DNA of 64,000 nt from Hymenobacter fodinae (GTDB lineage Bacteria > Bacteroidota > Bacteroidia > Cytophagales > Hymenobacteraceae). Every line of letters begins with the position of its first letter. Position 1 is the stretch's first letter. Where the stretch lies: assembly GCF_004745825.1 (NCBI RefSeq), contig NZ_SRLA01000005.1, forward strand, positions 1 through 64,000, written 5' to 3'. The translations under genes and the position numbers were made by a program. The notes under the pieces are model-generated. The model saw only the letters and a list, made by a program, of their open reading frames with translations. It was not told where the DNA came from and did no database searches. Shown here one piece after another: positions 44,280 through 52,605 of the stretch.

Positions 44280-44623
44280 ACAGAAGGTGGGTGGGGGTGG
44301 ATGAAAATGGCGCTAGGCCAGTAAACAAGGCCTAAAGCTACGCCAAAACTACGCAGGGTAAACCGGCCCAGTGTGGCGCTCATGTCCCGAATCAAGAAAT
44401 TTTGTGGAAAACCACATGCACCAAAAACCTGCTGTAGTAAGGCATTACGTCATTTTTAGCAACATTTTCAGAAATTTTTTTCATCGAATAATATCCTTTT
44501 CGCTATACCCGCGTACAAATCCGCAAATGGCCTTCCTTTCCAGACTCAATCCCCGGATTGGTTTTTTTGCTAGGTCCTTTTTAGTACCCAATCTTCTCTC
44601 TCCAACCCAACACTACAATCATC
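44280..44623. other. Intergenic region before the lmo0937-like gene
   Basis: About 340 bases; CTAGGCC at 44313, AT-rich from 44440 to 44500. A 114-codon frame at 44371-44715 overlaps the real small gene in another frame and looks spurious. No RNA seen. Confidence 0.4.
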
Positions 44624-44794
44624 ATGGGAAATCTCCTGTATATCATCGCTGTCATTCTCATTCTCATCTGGGCCCTTGGTTTCTTCGGTGTACTAGGTAC
44701 CGGCATTCAGGGTAATGGTTTGATCCACATTCTGCTGGTAATTGCTATCATCGCTATTCTGCTGCGAGTAATTCGGGGCGGGCGAGTGGCCTAG
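44624..44794 (+). CDS. lmo0937-like small membrane protein (56 aa)
   Basis: 56 residues from ATG 44624: MGNLLYIIAVILILIWALGFF, a Gly-rich turn (GVLGTGIQGNGLIH) and a second helix (ILLVIAIIAILLRVIRGGRVA). Two short helices with this hairpin and a basic end match the lmo0937 family, a stress-associated membrane peptide of unknown function found in many bacteria. Preceded by an AC-rich, weakly purine-rich context and followed by a very strong terminator. The TAG stop is itself part of a GGCCTAG motif. Confidence 0.8.
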   Translation: MGNLLYIIAVILILIWALGFFGVLGTGIQGNGLIHILLVIAIIAILLRVIRGGRVA

Positions 44795-44839
44795 TTACTT
44801 CTCCATTCTGGTAGTGGATAATTTGCCAGATCCGAAAAA

Positions 44840-44882
44840 ACACAAAAAAGCCTTGCTCAACTTGAGCAAGGCTTTTTTGTGT
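44840..44882 (+). terminator. Strong terminator after the lmo0937-like gene
   Basis: About 21 paired bases (44840-44860 with 44862-44882) with almost no loop, A/T-flanked, so it may serve the convergent 44894 gene too. Confidence 0.85.
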
Positions 44883-44893
44883 TTTAGTATGCC

Positions 44894-45706
44894 TTAACGA
44901 CCAAATCGGTACAGGAAATTGAAGCGAATTTCAGGCTGACCGTAGGGTGACGTACGGTTACCATAATTATCAATGCCGTTGTTGAAGTTGTAAAGCAGGA
45001 GAATATCGGCGGCTACTCGCTCTCCTAGCTGCTGACGATAGCCAACGCCAGCCAGCGGGGTGTAGTAGGTTCGCTTAACCTTCACAAGTTCTACCTGCTG
45101 CGGCCCGATTTGACGTTCTGCCAACGCCTGCGCATTTGTTACCTCATATTCGGCGTGGATGAAGAACTGGTCGATTACCCGGTACTGCGCAAAGGCTTTT
45201 AGGCCGAAGCTATTTAACCCTAAGCTGGAAGGATAGCCGAATTGCCGGTAAGAGTTCGGGAAGGAGTAGTTGCTGTAGATGTAGCTGAACCCCGGTCCGA
45301 AGGCAAAACGGTCGGTTGCTTGATATCCTAGGGCAGGTGCAACACTGGCATTAAACACCCCAAATCCATATGAGCTGCTATAACCCAATCCAAAGTTGGA
45401 GTAGATAAAGTACTTCCGTACGGGTGGTGGGGGCGCTGCCACACCAGGCCGGTTCGGGAAGTCTAACCCCGACGGCCGGTTGGGGTCGTACTGCTGATTT
45501 GAGGGCAACGGGGCCGAAACGGGAGGCGGCGCTGGTACCGTCGGTTGAGGGGTATATACCGGCTGCGCCGGGCGCGGGGCAGAGCCCGGCGGTGCGGTAT
45601 TCAGTTGCGGCTTCACGCCCGTACTATCGGTGCGCTGGGCCTGGGCAGCCGGAGCCAGCAATAAGCTAGCTCCGCCAAAGCCAAGTAGGAACAAAAGTCG
45701 TTTCAT
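44894..45706 (-). CDS. Outer-membrane beta-barrel protein
   Basis: 270 residues. Signal peptide 1-23 (ends AAQAQ), a Pro-rich linker (about 25-95, e.g. PVYTPQPTVPAPPPVSAPLP), then an OmpW/porin-like eight-strand barrel with alternating aromatic strands (YFIYSNFGLGYSSSYGFGVF, FAFGPGFSYIYSNY) and a C-terminal aromatic strand ending YRFGR. No enzyme motif; probably a small structural or transport barrel. It follows the ABC-F gene on the same strand by 18 bases and may be its operon partner. Confidence 0.75.
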   Translation of the reverse strand: MKRLLFLLGFGGASLLLAPAAQAQRTDSTGVKPQLNTAPPGSAPRPAQPVYTPQPTVPAPPPVSAPLPSNQQYDPNRPSGLDFPNRPGVAAPPPPVRKYFIYSNFGLGYSSSYGFGVFNASVAPALGYQATDRFAFGPGFSYIYSNYSFPNSYRQFGYPSSLGLNSFGLKAFAQYRVIDQFFIHAEYEVTNAQALAERQIGPQQVELVKVKRTYYTPLAGVGYRQQLGERVAADILLLYNFNNGIDNYGNRTSPYGQPEIRFNFLYRFGR

Positions 45707-45724
45707 ATCCCCGCTAAAACGTGT

Positions 45725-47347
45725 TTACGACACAAGTTGGTACATGCGCTGCCGCTGCGCTTTAATGTTTTCGTCGGCTAGGTATTCTTCGTAGCTCATC
45801 CGGCGGTCAATGATACCATCCGGGGTCAGCTCAATAATACGGTTGGCTACGCTCTGAATAACCTGCAGGTCGTGCGAGGCAAACAGCAGGGTGCCGTTGA
45901 AGTCGCGCAGGGAGTTATCCAGGGCCGTGATGCTTTCCAGGTCCAAGTGGTTGGTTGGATCGTCGAGGACCAGCACATTGCCGCTTTCCATCATCATCTT
46001 GGACAGCATGCAGCGCACTTTTTCACCCCCGCTTAGCACGTTCGACTTCTTCTGCGACTCCTCGCCCGAGAACAGCATCCGCCCCAGGAATCCCCGGATG
46101 AACGACTCGTCTTTCTCGGTGCTGTACTGACGCAGCCAGTCAACCAGGTTGAGGTCGGTGTTGAAGAATTCAGTGTTTTCCTTAGGGAAATAGCTGGGCG
46201 TAATGGTGGTGCCCCATTTAAAGTCGCCGGAGTCGGCTTTTACCTCATTGAACAGAATGTCGAAGAGGAGGGAGGCAGCCCGGTCGTCGCGGCCGATGAT
46301 GGCCACCTTGTCTTTCTTGTCAAGGGAGAAGGACACGTTGCGGAAAATCACCTGACCATCTACCGACTTGCTCAGGTTCTCTACCGTCAGCAACTGGTTG
46401 CCGGCTTCACGCTCGGGCTTGAAGGCGATGTAGGGGTACTTGCGCGAAGAAGGCTTAATTTCTTCCAGCGTAAGTTTTTGGAGCAGTTTCTGGCGTGAGG
46501 TAGCCTGCTTGCTCTTGGAAGCATTGGCCGAGAAGCGCCGCACAAACTCTTCCAGTTCCTTGCGCTTATCCTCGGTCTTCTTGTTCACCTCCTGGCGCTG
46601 GCGCAATGCCAACTGCGACGACTCGTACCAGAACGAGTAGTTGCCGGGATACATGGTGATTTTCGAGAAGTCGAGGTCAGCCATGTAGTTACACACCGCA
46701 TCTAGGAAGTGACGGTCGTGGCTTACCACGATTACCGTGTTCTGGAATGAATCCAGGAAGTTTTCCAGCCATAGCACGGTCTCAGCATCCAGACCGTTGG
46801 TTGGTTCGTCCAGCAGTAGTACGTCGGGGTTGCCGAACAATGCCTGGGCCAGCAGTACCCGTACTTTGTCGGAGGTGCCAAGGTCGCCCATCAGGGTGTG
46901 GTGCTTGTCTTCCGAAATGCCCAGGCCCGAGAGGAGCTCGGCGGCTTCGTACTCGGCATTCCAGCCTTCCAGGTCGGCAAATTCACCTTCTAGCTCCGCA
47001 GCCCGCTCACCATCGGCATCCGAGAAATCAGCCTTGGCGTAGATGGCGTCTTTCTCCTCCATCACCTGCCACAGTCGCGTGTGACCCATAATTACGGTCT
47101 GGAGTACCGGAAAAGCGTCGGCGGCAAACTGGTCCTGCTTCAGAACCGACAGGCGCGCGCCCTTGGGCATGTCCACAGAACCCGTGTTGGGCTCAATCTC
47201 ACCGGAGAGAATTTTTAGGAAAGTTGACTTACCGGCGCCATTGGCTCCAATAAGACCATACACGTTACCAGGCATGAACTTGATGGTAACGTCTTCAAAC
47301 AATACGCGCTTGCCATAGCGCAGGCTTACGTTGGAGGTGCTGATCAT
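45725..47347 (-). CDS. ABC-F ATPase (YbiT/EttA-like) with one degenerate site
   Basis: 540 residues from ATG 47347; an open frame to 47383 has no family-like start. Two ABC domains joined by the ABC-F linker, no membrane helices: ribosome-associated type. Domain 1 has Walker A G34-ANGAGK40-S-T, Walker B LLLDEP (Glu181) and a degraded signature LGTSD (156-160). Domain 2 has a non-functional Walker A (GRDDRAAS at 352-359, no GKS/T) and Asp463 in place of the catalytic Glu, but a full signature LSGGE (438-442). So one composite ATP site is intact and the other is degenerate. A -7-like TACTTTTG lies at 47416-47423 on the minus strand. Confidence 0.9.
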   Translation of the reverse strand: MISTSNVSLRYGKRVLFEDVTIKFMPGNVYGLIGANGAGKSTFLKILSGEIEPNTGSVDMPKGARLSVLKQDQFAADAFPVLQTVIMGHTRLWQVMEEKDAIYAKADFSDADGERAAELEGEFADLEGWNAEYEAAELLSGLGISEDKHHTLMGDLGTSDKVRVLLAQALFGNPDVLLLDEPTNGLDAETVLWLENFLDSFQNTVIVVSHDRHFLDAVCNYMADLDFSKITMYPGNYSFWYESSQLALRQRQEVNKKTEDKRKELEEFVRRFSANASKSKQATSRQKLLQKLTLEEIKPSSRKYPYIAFKPEREAGNQLLTVENLSKSVDGQVIFRNVSFSLDKKDKVAIIGRDDRAASLLFDILFNEVKADSGDFKWGTTITPSYFPKENTEFFNTDLNLVDWLRQYSTEKDESFIRGFLGRMLFSGEESQKKSNVLSGGEKVRCMLSKMMMESGNVLVLDDPTNHLDLESITALDNSLRDFNGTLLFASHDLQVIQSVANRIIELTPDGIIDRRMSYEEYLADENIKAQRQRMYQLVS

Positions 47348-47655
47348 ATCAAAAAGATGCGGAGAAACACAAAAGGAGGGCAATACAAGGGCCTAGGCCA
47401 CTATAGTGCAGCGCGCAAAAGTACGCAAAATGCCCCGGCCATATTGGGCTACATCTATAAATGCCGATAGATGAGGCAATACACCCAGAAAAAATGCGGG
47501 CAGAATACAACCCCCTGCACGCCAATACGGTATAGATAAGAGGAGTTGGCTAGGCCACCGTCGCCGTCGGGAAAGCAACAATTTCTTATGGGATGGTAGT
47601 TCCGCTGAGGCTGGCCCGTCTGTTTATTCATCACCTTCAAAACTGTCCTCAACGT

Positions 47656-48129
47656 ATGGCTGACGCTCGTCTTACGCCCGAAACCAATGGCATCCGTTAT
47701 GGCCTGTTCACGGCTGTTGGCATGGTCATCTACTTTGTAGTAGCTTCTTTTCTTAACCTTACCGATCGGATAGAATTCAGCTTCCTGAATGGCGTGGTGC
47801 TGGCAATTGGTATTTGCATGGCCATTGCCAATTATAAGCGCTACCGCCACGACCGGATGCCCTACCTGCATGGGTTTGGCACAGGTATTATCACGGCCAT
47901 GATTGCCTCTTTGGCTTTCGCTTTCTTCTTTATTCTATACGCTGGGGTCCTGAACAAGCACATCATGGACGGTATCCGGGCGAAAGATTTGTTTGGCTTT
48001 GACCTATCGGTGACTATTGCTTTCCTTGCTATTCTGCTGCAAGGTGCCATGGCAGGGGTGATTATCTCCCTGGTTGCGATGCAGTACTACAAGAGTCCCG
48101 ATCACAAGCCAATCACTGGCATCGAGTAA
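47656..48129 (+). CDS. DUF4199 membrane protein
   Basis: 157 residues from ATG 47656 (the frame is open from 47593 but the extra part is not membrane-like). Four predicted TM helices with the DUF4199 pattern: GIRYGLFTAVGMVIYFVVASF, AIGICMAIANYKRYR, GFGTGIITAMIASLAFAFFF, LAILLQGAMAGVIISLVAMQYY. DUF4199 proteins are common in Bacteroidota, function unknown. Convergent with the ABC-F gene upstream region; terminator follows. Confidence 0.85.
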   Translation: MADARLTPETNGIRYGLFTAVGMVIYFVVASFLNLTDRIEFSFLNGVVLAIGICMAIANYKRYRHDRMPYLHGFGTGIITAMIASLAFAFFFILYAGVLNKHIMDGIRAKDLFGFDLSVTIAFLAILLQGAMAGVIISLVAMQYYKSPDHKPITGIE

Positions 48130-48151
48130 ACAACGCTGCTTTTGACGTTGC

Positions 48152-48183
48152 AAGCCACACCCTAGATAGGGTGTGGCTTTTTG
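48152..48183 (+). terminator. Terminator of the DUF4199 gene
   Basis: Perfect 12-bp stem (48152-48163 with 48168-48179) with T run, 22 bases after the stop. Confidence 0.8.
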
Positions 48184-48246
48184 TTTGGCCTATGTCTAAT
48201 AAGATAAATATTTTTATAAAAAGATATAATATTTCATTTACAGGTC

Positions 48247-48277
48247 TTGCTTATATACTTTATTGCATATAATTTTG
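48247..48277 (+). promoter_or_regulatory. Promoter of paralogue C
   Basis: TTG at 48247-48249 and TAATTTTG at 48270-48277, spaced by exactly 20 bases, fit the Bacteroidota -33/-7 consensus (TTG, TAnnTTTG). The 48375 start codon is about 97 bases downstream. Confidence 0.6.
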
Positions 48278-48374
48278 AATAAAATAAGGTAGCCTGACAA
48301 GGGAATCTTCTCTTACTTCTACTTGTTGACGCCCCTGACACACCTTTTACCTTCTGATGACTTTTGCTTCTGAT

Positions 48375-48779
48375 ATGAAATTTCTACTTTCTACCTTCTT
48401 TCTGTTAGCAACGCTGGTTACTTCTGCAAACGCGCAGATGAGAGAGCGTCACGCTGAGTTGCCCGGCTCTGATGCTCCTTCGGCTGCTCGGATTGATGAC
48501 CTAACTCGCCAAATCAGCAACCAACTGCGCCTGAATGAGGCACAGTACATCCGGCTACGTGCCCTAAACAAAATCAAGCTGGCACGCCTCGACGAAATTC
48601 AGTGGCAGTATCAGGATGATGCCCCCACCCGCGACGCCAAGCTTATGGAGTTGGAGTCGCAGTTTGAGGCTGAGTGCAGCCGCATTCTGACACCTTCTCA
48701 GCTTAGCATCTACCATAATGGGCAGAAGCGTGAGGAAACCCCCGAAGTACCCGTTAACAATGAGGGAGGCATCGGGTAA
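48375..48779 (+). CDS. Small secreted helical protein, paralogue C
   Basis: 134 residues from ATG 48375, start of a signal peptide (MKFLLSTFFLLATLVTSANAQ); an in-frame ATG at 48357 adds six residues. The mature part carries the pattern of paralogues A and B: LTRQISNQLRLNEAQYIRLRALN, KLMELESQFEAECSRILTPSQLSIYHN. About 15 kb from the other two. Function unknown; possibly an envelope stress protein. Confidence 0.75.
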   Translation: MKFLLSTFFLLATLVTSANAQMRERHAELPGSDAPSAARIDDLTRQISNQLRLNEAQYIRLRALNKIKLARLDEIQWQYQDDAPTRDAKLMELESQFEAECSRILTPSQLSIYHNGQKREETPEVPVNNEGGIG

Positions 48780-48791
48780 ATTTCTAATATC

Positions 48792-48842
48792 TACCACAAA
48801 AAAAGCCGCTCAAGTTTATCCTGAGCGGCTTTTTTTGTGGTA
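48792..48842. terminator. Terminator between convergent genes
   Basis: Perfect 21-bp stem (48792-48812 with 48822-48842) rich in A and T runs; serves both flanking genes. Confidence 0.85.
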
Positions 48843-48865
48843 GCACGTGCGGTTTAAGCCAATAT

Positions 48866-49258
48866 TTATCGGGCTGTCACTACTGGGAACAACGACTCGG
48901 TGAGGGCACCGGTTGCTCCAAAGCGCAAGATCAGGCGGGGACCATTTGCCCGCGGGTGTCCCGTAACGCACTGGGGGCCTTCGGTAACGTAGTACAAGTA
49001 TACCTTTTCGCTTTGCTCGCTAAGCTCTTCTTCATCGGGGTGGCCTAACAAGTCATCAATAGCACTGATGCGCGCCCCGAATAGCTCGTCGCGGTGCTTT
49101 TCCAGAACGGGAAGCAGGGCCTGGCGCTTGTTCTGGCAGCCATAGGGGTCGTGGCGCCACGCGCTGCTGTCAAAGTCGGGGAAATCGGGCAAGGAGTGGC
49201 CGCAGCTGGTAAGCACTAGGCCAGTAAGCAGCACCAAGAGGGCAGAGCGTGTAATCAT
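48866..49258 (-). CDS. Small lipoprotein
   Basis: 130 residues from ATG 49258 (ATG 49285 adds nine residues). N-terminal lipoprotein signal (MITRSALLVLLTGLVLTSC; Cys at 19, lipobox LTSC). The mature part is short and charged: DSSAWRHDPYGCQNKRQALLPVL, then ARISAIDDLLGHPDEEELSEQ, a possible helix hairpin, and a C-terminal GPRLILRFGATG strand. No family recognised. Divergent from the L,D-transpeptidase-like gene. Confidence 0.75.
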   Translation of the reverse strand: MITRSALLVLLTGLVLTSCGHSLPDFPDFDSSAWRHDPYGCQNKRQALLPVLEKHRDELFGARISAIDDLLGHPDEEELSEQSEKVYLYYVTEGPQCVTGHPRANGPRLILRFGATGALTESLFPVVTAR

Positions 49259-49401
49259 AGGAGGTGAAACGTAGCACATGTTCATCTCAAGTAGTGGAGA
49301 AGAGCGTGACTAGTTGGAGCGAAAGTACTATTTTTGACAACGCGCCGTTATGGCCACACCGCATTGGTACTGTTTTTTGCCCGCTAACACAGGTTTACAC
49401 A

Positions 49402-50211
49402 ATGACTTACGCGCCGACTACTACTGCCGGACTATTGGTTGCCTTCTTCACGTTATTCACTTCGGCGGGAGCGGCACCTGCCCCTCGCCCGCATACTGAT
49501 GTAGCTCCTAGGCCTGTGCTGAATGAGGTGCTACGTACTACTTATACTGCCGCTTTTGAGCAGCACGTTACCCGCACGTACGTACAGGCTGGTTTAGTAC
49601 ACACTGGCTTGTCGTTGCCTGTGTACCGCAAAGCGCTGATTGGGTATTACAACCTGCAGCAGCGCAAAGCCTTGAAAACAGCTACACCCTTGCTAACTGT
49701 TATCGACTTCAGCCGGGCCAGCAGTCAGAAACGGCTGTGGGTAATTAATGTGGCCCAGCCACATGTAGTGTTTCATACGTTGGTAGCCCACGGCAAGAAT
49801 ACGGGCGAGCAGTGGGCCAAAAGCTTTTCCAATCAGGAGGGCTCTGAAAAAAGCAGCCTGGGCTTTTACCTGACCGGCAACACCTATCAGGGCAAGCACG
49901 GCCTTTCGCTAAAGCTCAACGGGGTAGATGCAGGGTATAATACCAATGCCGCCAGCCGCGCCGTAGTGGTGCATGGGGCCGACTACGTAAGCGAAGAGTT
50001 TGTGCGCCAGCACGGGCGGCTTGGGCGTAGCCAGGGTTGCCCAGCACTGCCGCTGGCCCAGAGCAGCGCCATCATTAAAGTAATCAAATCAGGCTCGGTG
50101 GTGTTTGCTAATGGTCCCGCTTCAGTGGCCTACCAATCAGAGTGGTTGCAGCTTGATCCGGCATTGCTGGCCTTTGCGCGCAGCAAAAGCCTGCCCGGCT
50201 TGCCGGGGTAG
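49402..50211 (+). CDS. Secreted L,D-transpeptidase-like (YkuD-type) protein
   Basis: 269 residues from ATG 49402 (frame open from 49264; the later ATG opens the signal peptide MTYAPTTTAGLLVAFFTLFTSAGA). The core is a murein L,D-transpeptidase-like domain: LTVIDFSRASSQKRLWVINV, FHTLVAHGKNTGEQWAKSFSNQ and the catalytic segment VVHGADYVSEEF with RSQGCPAL (His, Gly and Cys in the YkuD order HG...SxGC). It would make 3-3 peptidoglycan cross-links or process the wall; direction not decided. Divergent from the 48866 lipoprotein. Confidence 0.8.
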   Translation: MTYAPTTTAGLLVAFFTLFTSAGAAPAPRPHTDVAPRPVLNEVLRTTYTAAFEQHVTRTYVQAGLVHTGLSLPVYRKALIGYYNLQQRKALKTATPLLTVIDFSRASSQKRLWVINVAQPHVVFHTLVAHGKNTGEQWAKSFSNQEGSEKSSLGFYLTGNTYQGKHGLSLKLNGVDAGYNTNAASRAVVVHGADYVSEEFVRQHGRLGRSQGCPALPLAQSSAIIKVIKSGSVVFANGPASVAYQSEWLQLDPALLAFARSKSLPGLPG

Positions 50212-50236
50212 TGGCCTAGCACCTATTCAGTAACAC

Positions 50237-50272
50237 GCAAAACGCCCGGCTACTTATAGCCGGGCGTTTTGC
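50237..50272 (+). terminator. Terminator of the L,D-transpeptidase-like gene
   Basis: Perfect 16-bp stem (50237-50252 with 50257-50272), also usable by the convergent 50296 gene. Confidence 0.8.
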
Positions 50273-50295
50273 TGTATGTACGAAACTATACGAGC

Positions 50296-50490
50296 TTAAG
50301 CTCGGTCGCTGGTGGTCTTTACCAGGTTGATGCCGGCAAAGAAGAAGATGAGACCTACAATAAAGGGAACGGCTGAGTTCATTTTGCTTAGGCCAATGCC
50401 ACCAATTTGGAGGAAGGCCAGGGCGGCGATGATAATACCGATTATGCCAAGAACAGTCAGGATGCTGCCGAAGGTGCGTTTCTGATTCAT
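50296..50490 (-). CDS. Small two-helix membrane protein (64 aa)
   Basis: 64 residues from ATG 50490: MNQKRTFGSILTVLGIIGIIIAAL, a Gly/Ile helix, then GLSKMNSAVPFIVGLIFFFAGINLV. The frame extends to 50652 but the added residues are not protein-like. Two TM helices, no family recognised. Divergent from the M48 gene. Confidence 0.7.
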   Translation of the reverse strand: MNQKRTFGSILTVLGIIGIIIAALAFLQIGGIGLSKMNSAVPFIVGLIFFFAGINLVKTTSDRA

Positions 50491-50671
50491 GATGACAAGG
50501 GAATTAAGAGGATAGAAGTGGTAGAAAAGGGAGAGTAAGCCTGATACGGGAATCAGTACATTTTGGGTGTACATCACCAGACAACCCTGCCGCAAGCTTC
50601 GCGTTACAAACCCCTGGAGGAGCTTTACTCCTCTGTTTTGCCCTTCTCTCACTCCCTATTCTCAACCAATC

Positions 50672-51481
50672 ATGCGCGGAAGTCTTCGTTACATCATTGC
50701 CCTCTTGCTGGGGGGTATAACGCTCATATCCTACTACTGCAAACGCTCCGTAAACGAAGTCACCGGTGAAGTGCAGCACGTGGATATGACTGCCGACCAA
50801 GAAATTGCTCTAGGCCTGCAAGCGGCCCCCGAAATGGCCCAACAATACGGCGGTATTCACCCCGACCGCCAGGCCGGAGCCGCCGTTGAGCGCATAGGCC
50901 AGCAAATTGTGCGCAGCACCAAGGCTGGCCAAACGCCCTATAAGTTTCAGTTTCACTTGCTGGCCGATGAAAACACCATCAACGCCTTCGCCCTTCCGGG
51001 TGGCCAGGTGTTCATTACGGCTGGCTTGCTGAAAAATCTGAAAACGGAAGGCCAGGTGGCGGGCGTATTAGCGCACGAAATTGGCCACGTGGTAGCCCGC
51101 CACTCAGCCGAGCAAATTGCCAAATCTAAGCTCACGCAGGGCCTCACGGGTGCTGCCGCTATTGGTATGTACGACCCCGATCGGCCAGGTACTGCGGTTA
51201 GCGCGGCCGCCGCAGCTATGGTGGGCAAGCTTCTCACGCTACGTTATGGCCGCCAGGACGAGCTGGAGGCCGATAAGCTAGCTGTAGATTTCACTCCTTC
51301 GGCGGGATACGACCCCCGGGCCATGATTCAGGTGATGGAAATTTTGGAGCAGGCAAACCATGGCAGCAGCCCTCCCGAGTTCCTGAGCACTCACCCTAAC
51401 CCCGGAAACCGCATTCAGGAGCTACAGCGAGATATTGCCTCCGACTATCCCCAGGGGTTGCCCGCCAACCTCAAGCCCTAG
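50672..51481 (+). CDS. M48-family metallopeptidase
   Basis: 269 residues from ATG 50672 (frame open from 50567; the later ATG starts the N-terminal hydrophobic anchor, residues 6-22). Zinc protease of the HtpX/Oma1-like M48 family: LAHEIGHVVARHSAEQ (His135, Glu136, His139) and a later DELEADKLA (third ligand Glu). Probable periplasmic or membrane-bound quality-control protease. A partial IR (51506-51531) after the stop may be a terminator. Confidence 0.88.
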   Translation: MRGSLRYIIALLLGGITLISYYCKRSVNEVTGEVQHVDMTADQEIALGLQAAPEMAQQYGGIHPDRQAGAAVERIGQQIVRSTKAGQTPYKFQFHLLADENTINAFALPGGQVFITAGLLKNLKTEGQVAGVLAHEIGHVVARHSAEQIAKSKLTQGLTGAAAIGMYDPDRPGTAVSAAAAAMVGKLLTLRYGRQDELEADKLAVDFTPSAGYDPRAMIQVMEILEQANHGSSPPEFLSTHPNPGNRIQELQRDIASDYPQGLPANLKP

Positions 51482-51505
51482 TTTACCCTCATAAAGGCCG
51501 TATAG

Positions 51506-51531
51506 CGTGGCCGGCCCAACGGCCGGTCACG
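51506..51531 (+). terminator. Possible terminator of the M48 gene
   Basis: 9-bp stem with one G-T pair (51506-51514 with 51523-51531) followed by TTTGGTTTT; weaker than the other hairpins. Confidence 0.4.
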
Positions 51532-51608
51532 TTTGGTTTTGGCGGGTTGAGGTGCGCTTAGTAGATGCGTGACTTCAACCCATACTCTTCTTTCTTATTC
51601 CCGATTTT

Positions 51609-52541
51609 ATGACCGCGCCGGTTCAATTACGAAGTCTGCTCTTTGTCTTAAACCCCATATCAGGCGACATTGATAAAGCCGACTTAGAGGGCACTATTCG
51701 CAGCTACTGCCATGAGCGAGGCCGCCAGGCTGCATTTTTTCATACCACGGGCGACAATGATTTGGAACGCTTGCGGGAGCACCTGCAGCACGTGGCCTAC
51801 GATGCCGTGTTTGCCGCCGGTGGCGACGGTACCGTGAGCCTAGTGGCGGAGGCACTGGTGGAGGGAGAACTGCCACTTGGAATTATTCCGCTTGGCTCGG
51901 GCAACGGCTTGTCTAAAGACCTAGGAATTCCGCAGCAAGTAGAGGAAGCCCTGCGCCTGACCTGGGATTTTGAGGTGCTGACCATGGACACCATCCGGGT
52001 GGGGGGGAAGTTCTCGGCGCACCTCGCTGATTTAGGCTTTAACGCGCTAGTGGTGGAGCGTTTCGATCAGGGTGACGTGCGCGGGCCCGGCGCTTACATT
52101 CGCATTGCCACCCAGGAGTTCATCAACTTTGAGCCGGAACACTATCACATCAAAACTGATTTGGAAGAATGGGAGGGGCCGGCCTTTATGCTCACCATCG
52201 CCAATGCCAACACCTTTGGGAGCAATGTGGTGATAAACCCGGAGGGTGAGCTAGATGATGGTCAGTTCGAGATTTGCCTGATTGACCCATTCCCGAATGC
52301 AGCGGCCCCGGGCATTCTGTATAACCTCTACACCAGCGGATTCGACAACTCAGCGTACACCCGGCGCCTGTGCTGCAGCCGCGCGACCATTACGGTACCC
52401 GGTAAAGACAATGTGCTGGTGCAAATTGATGGAGAACCGATGCGCTTACCAACCCCGGTAGAGGTAGAAATACTTCCCCAAAGTCTGCGCGTACTCACTC
52501 CTAAAGCCCAAAATCAAGAACCGGCGCCTCCCACAAAGTAA
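51609..52541 (+). CDS. Diacylglycerol/lipid kinase family protein (YegS-like)
   Basis: 310 residues of the DAGK catalytic fold: LFVLNPISGDIDKA (N-terminal loop), AAGGDGTVS (the conserved GGDGT), PLGSGNGLSKDLGIP, then the beta-rich C-terminal domain (DDGQFEICLIDPFPN, LVQIDGEPMRLP). Phosphorylates a lipid or sphingosine-like substrate with ATP; which one is not visible. Single gene between M48 and the metallophosphoesterase. Confidence 0.88.
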   Translation: MTAPVQLRSLLFVLNPISGDIDKADLEGTIRSYCHERGRQAAFFHTTGDNDLERLREHLQHVAYDAVFAAGGDGTVSLVAEALVEGELPLGIIPLGSGNGLSKDLGIPQQVEEALRLTWDFEVLTMDTIRVGGKFSAHLADLGFNALVVERFDQGDVRGPGAYIRIATQEFINFEPEHYHIKTDLEEWEGPAFMLTIANANTFGSNVVINPEGELDDGQFEICLIDPFPNAAAPGILYNLYTSGFDNSAYTRRLCCSRATITVPGKDNVLVQIDGEPMRLPTPVEVEILPQSLRVLTPKAQNQEPAPPTK

Positions 52542-52605
52542 ACAGTCAAGTGGCCTAGCAGCAACTCCTTCGGCTGCCTCTTAAGCAGGCTTTCAGTTGG
52601 GGCTG

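Noticed and set aside
44371..44715. A 114-codon frame overlapping the lmo0937-like gene
   Set aside because: Its second half is the out-of-frame reading of the recognisable 56-residue protein; the first half is low-complexity.
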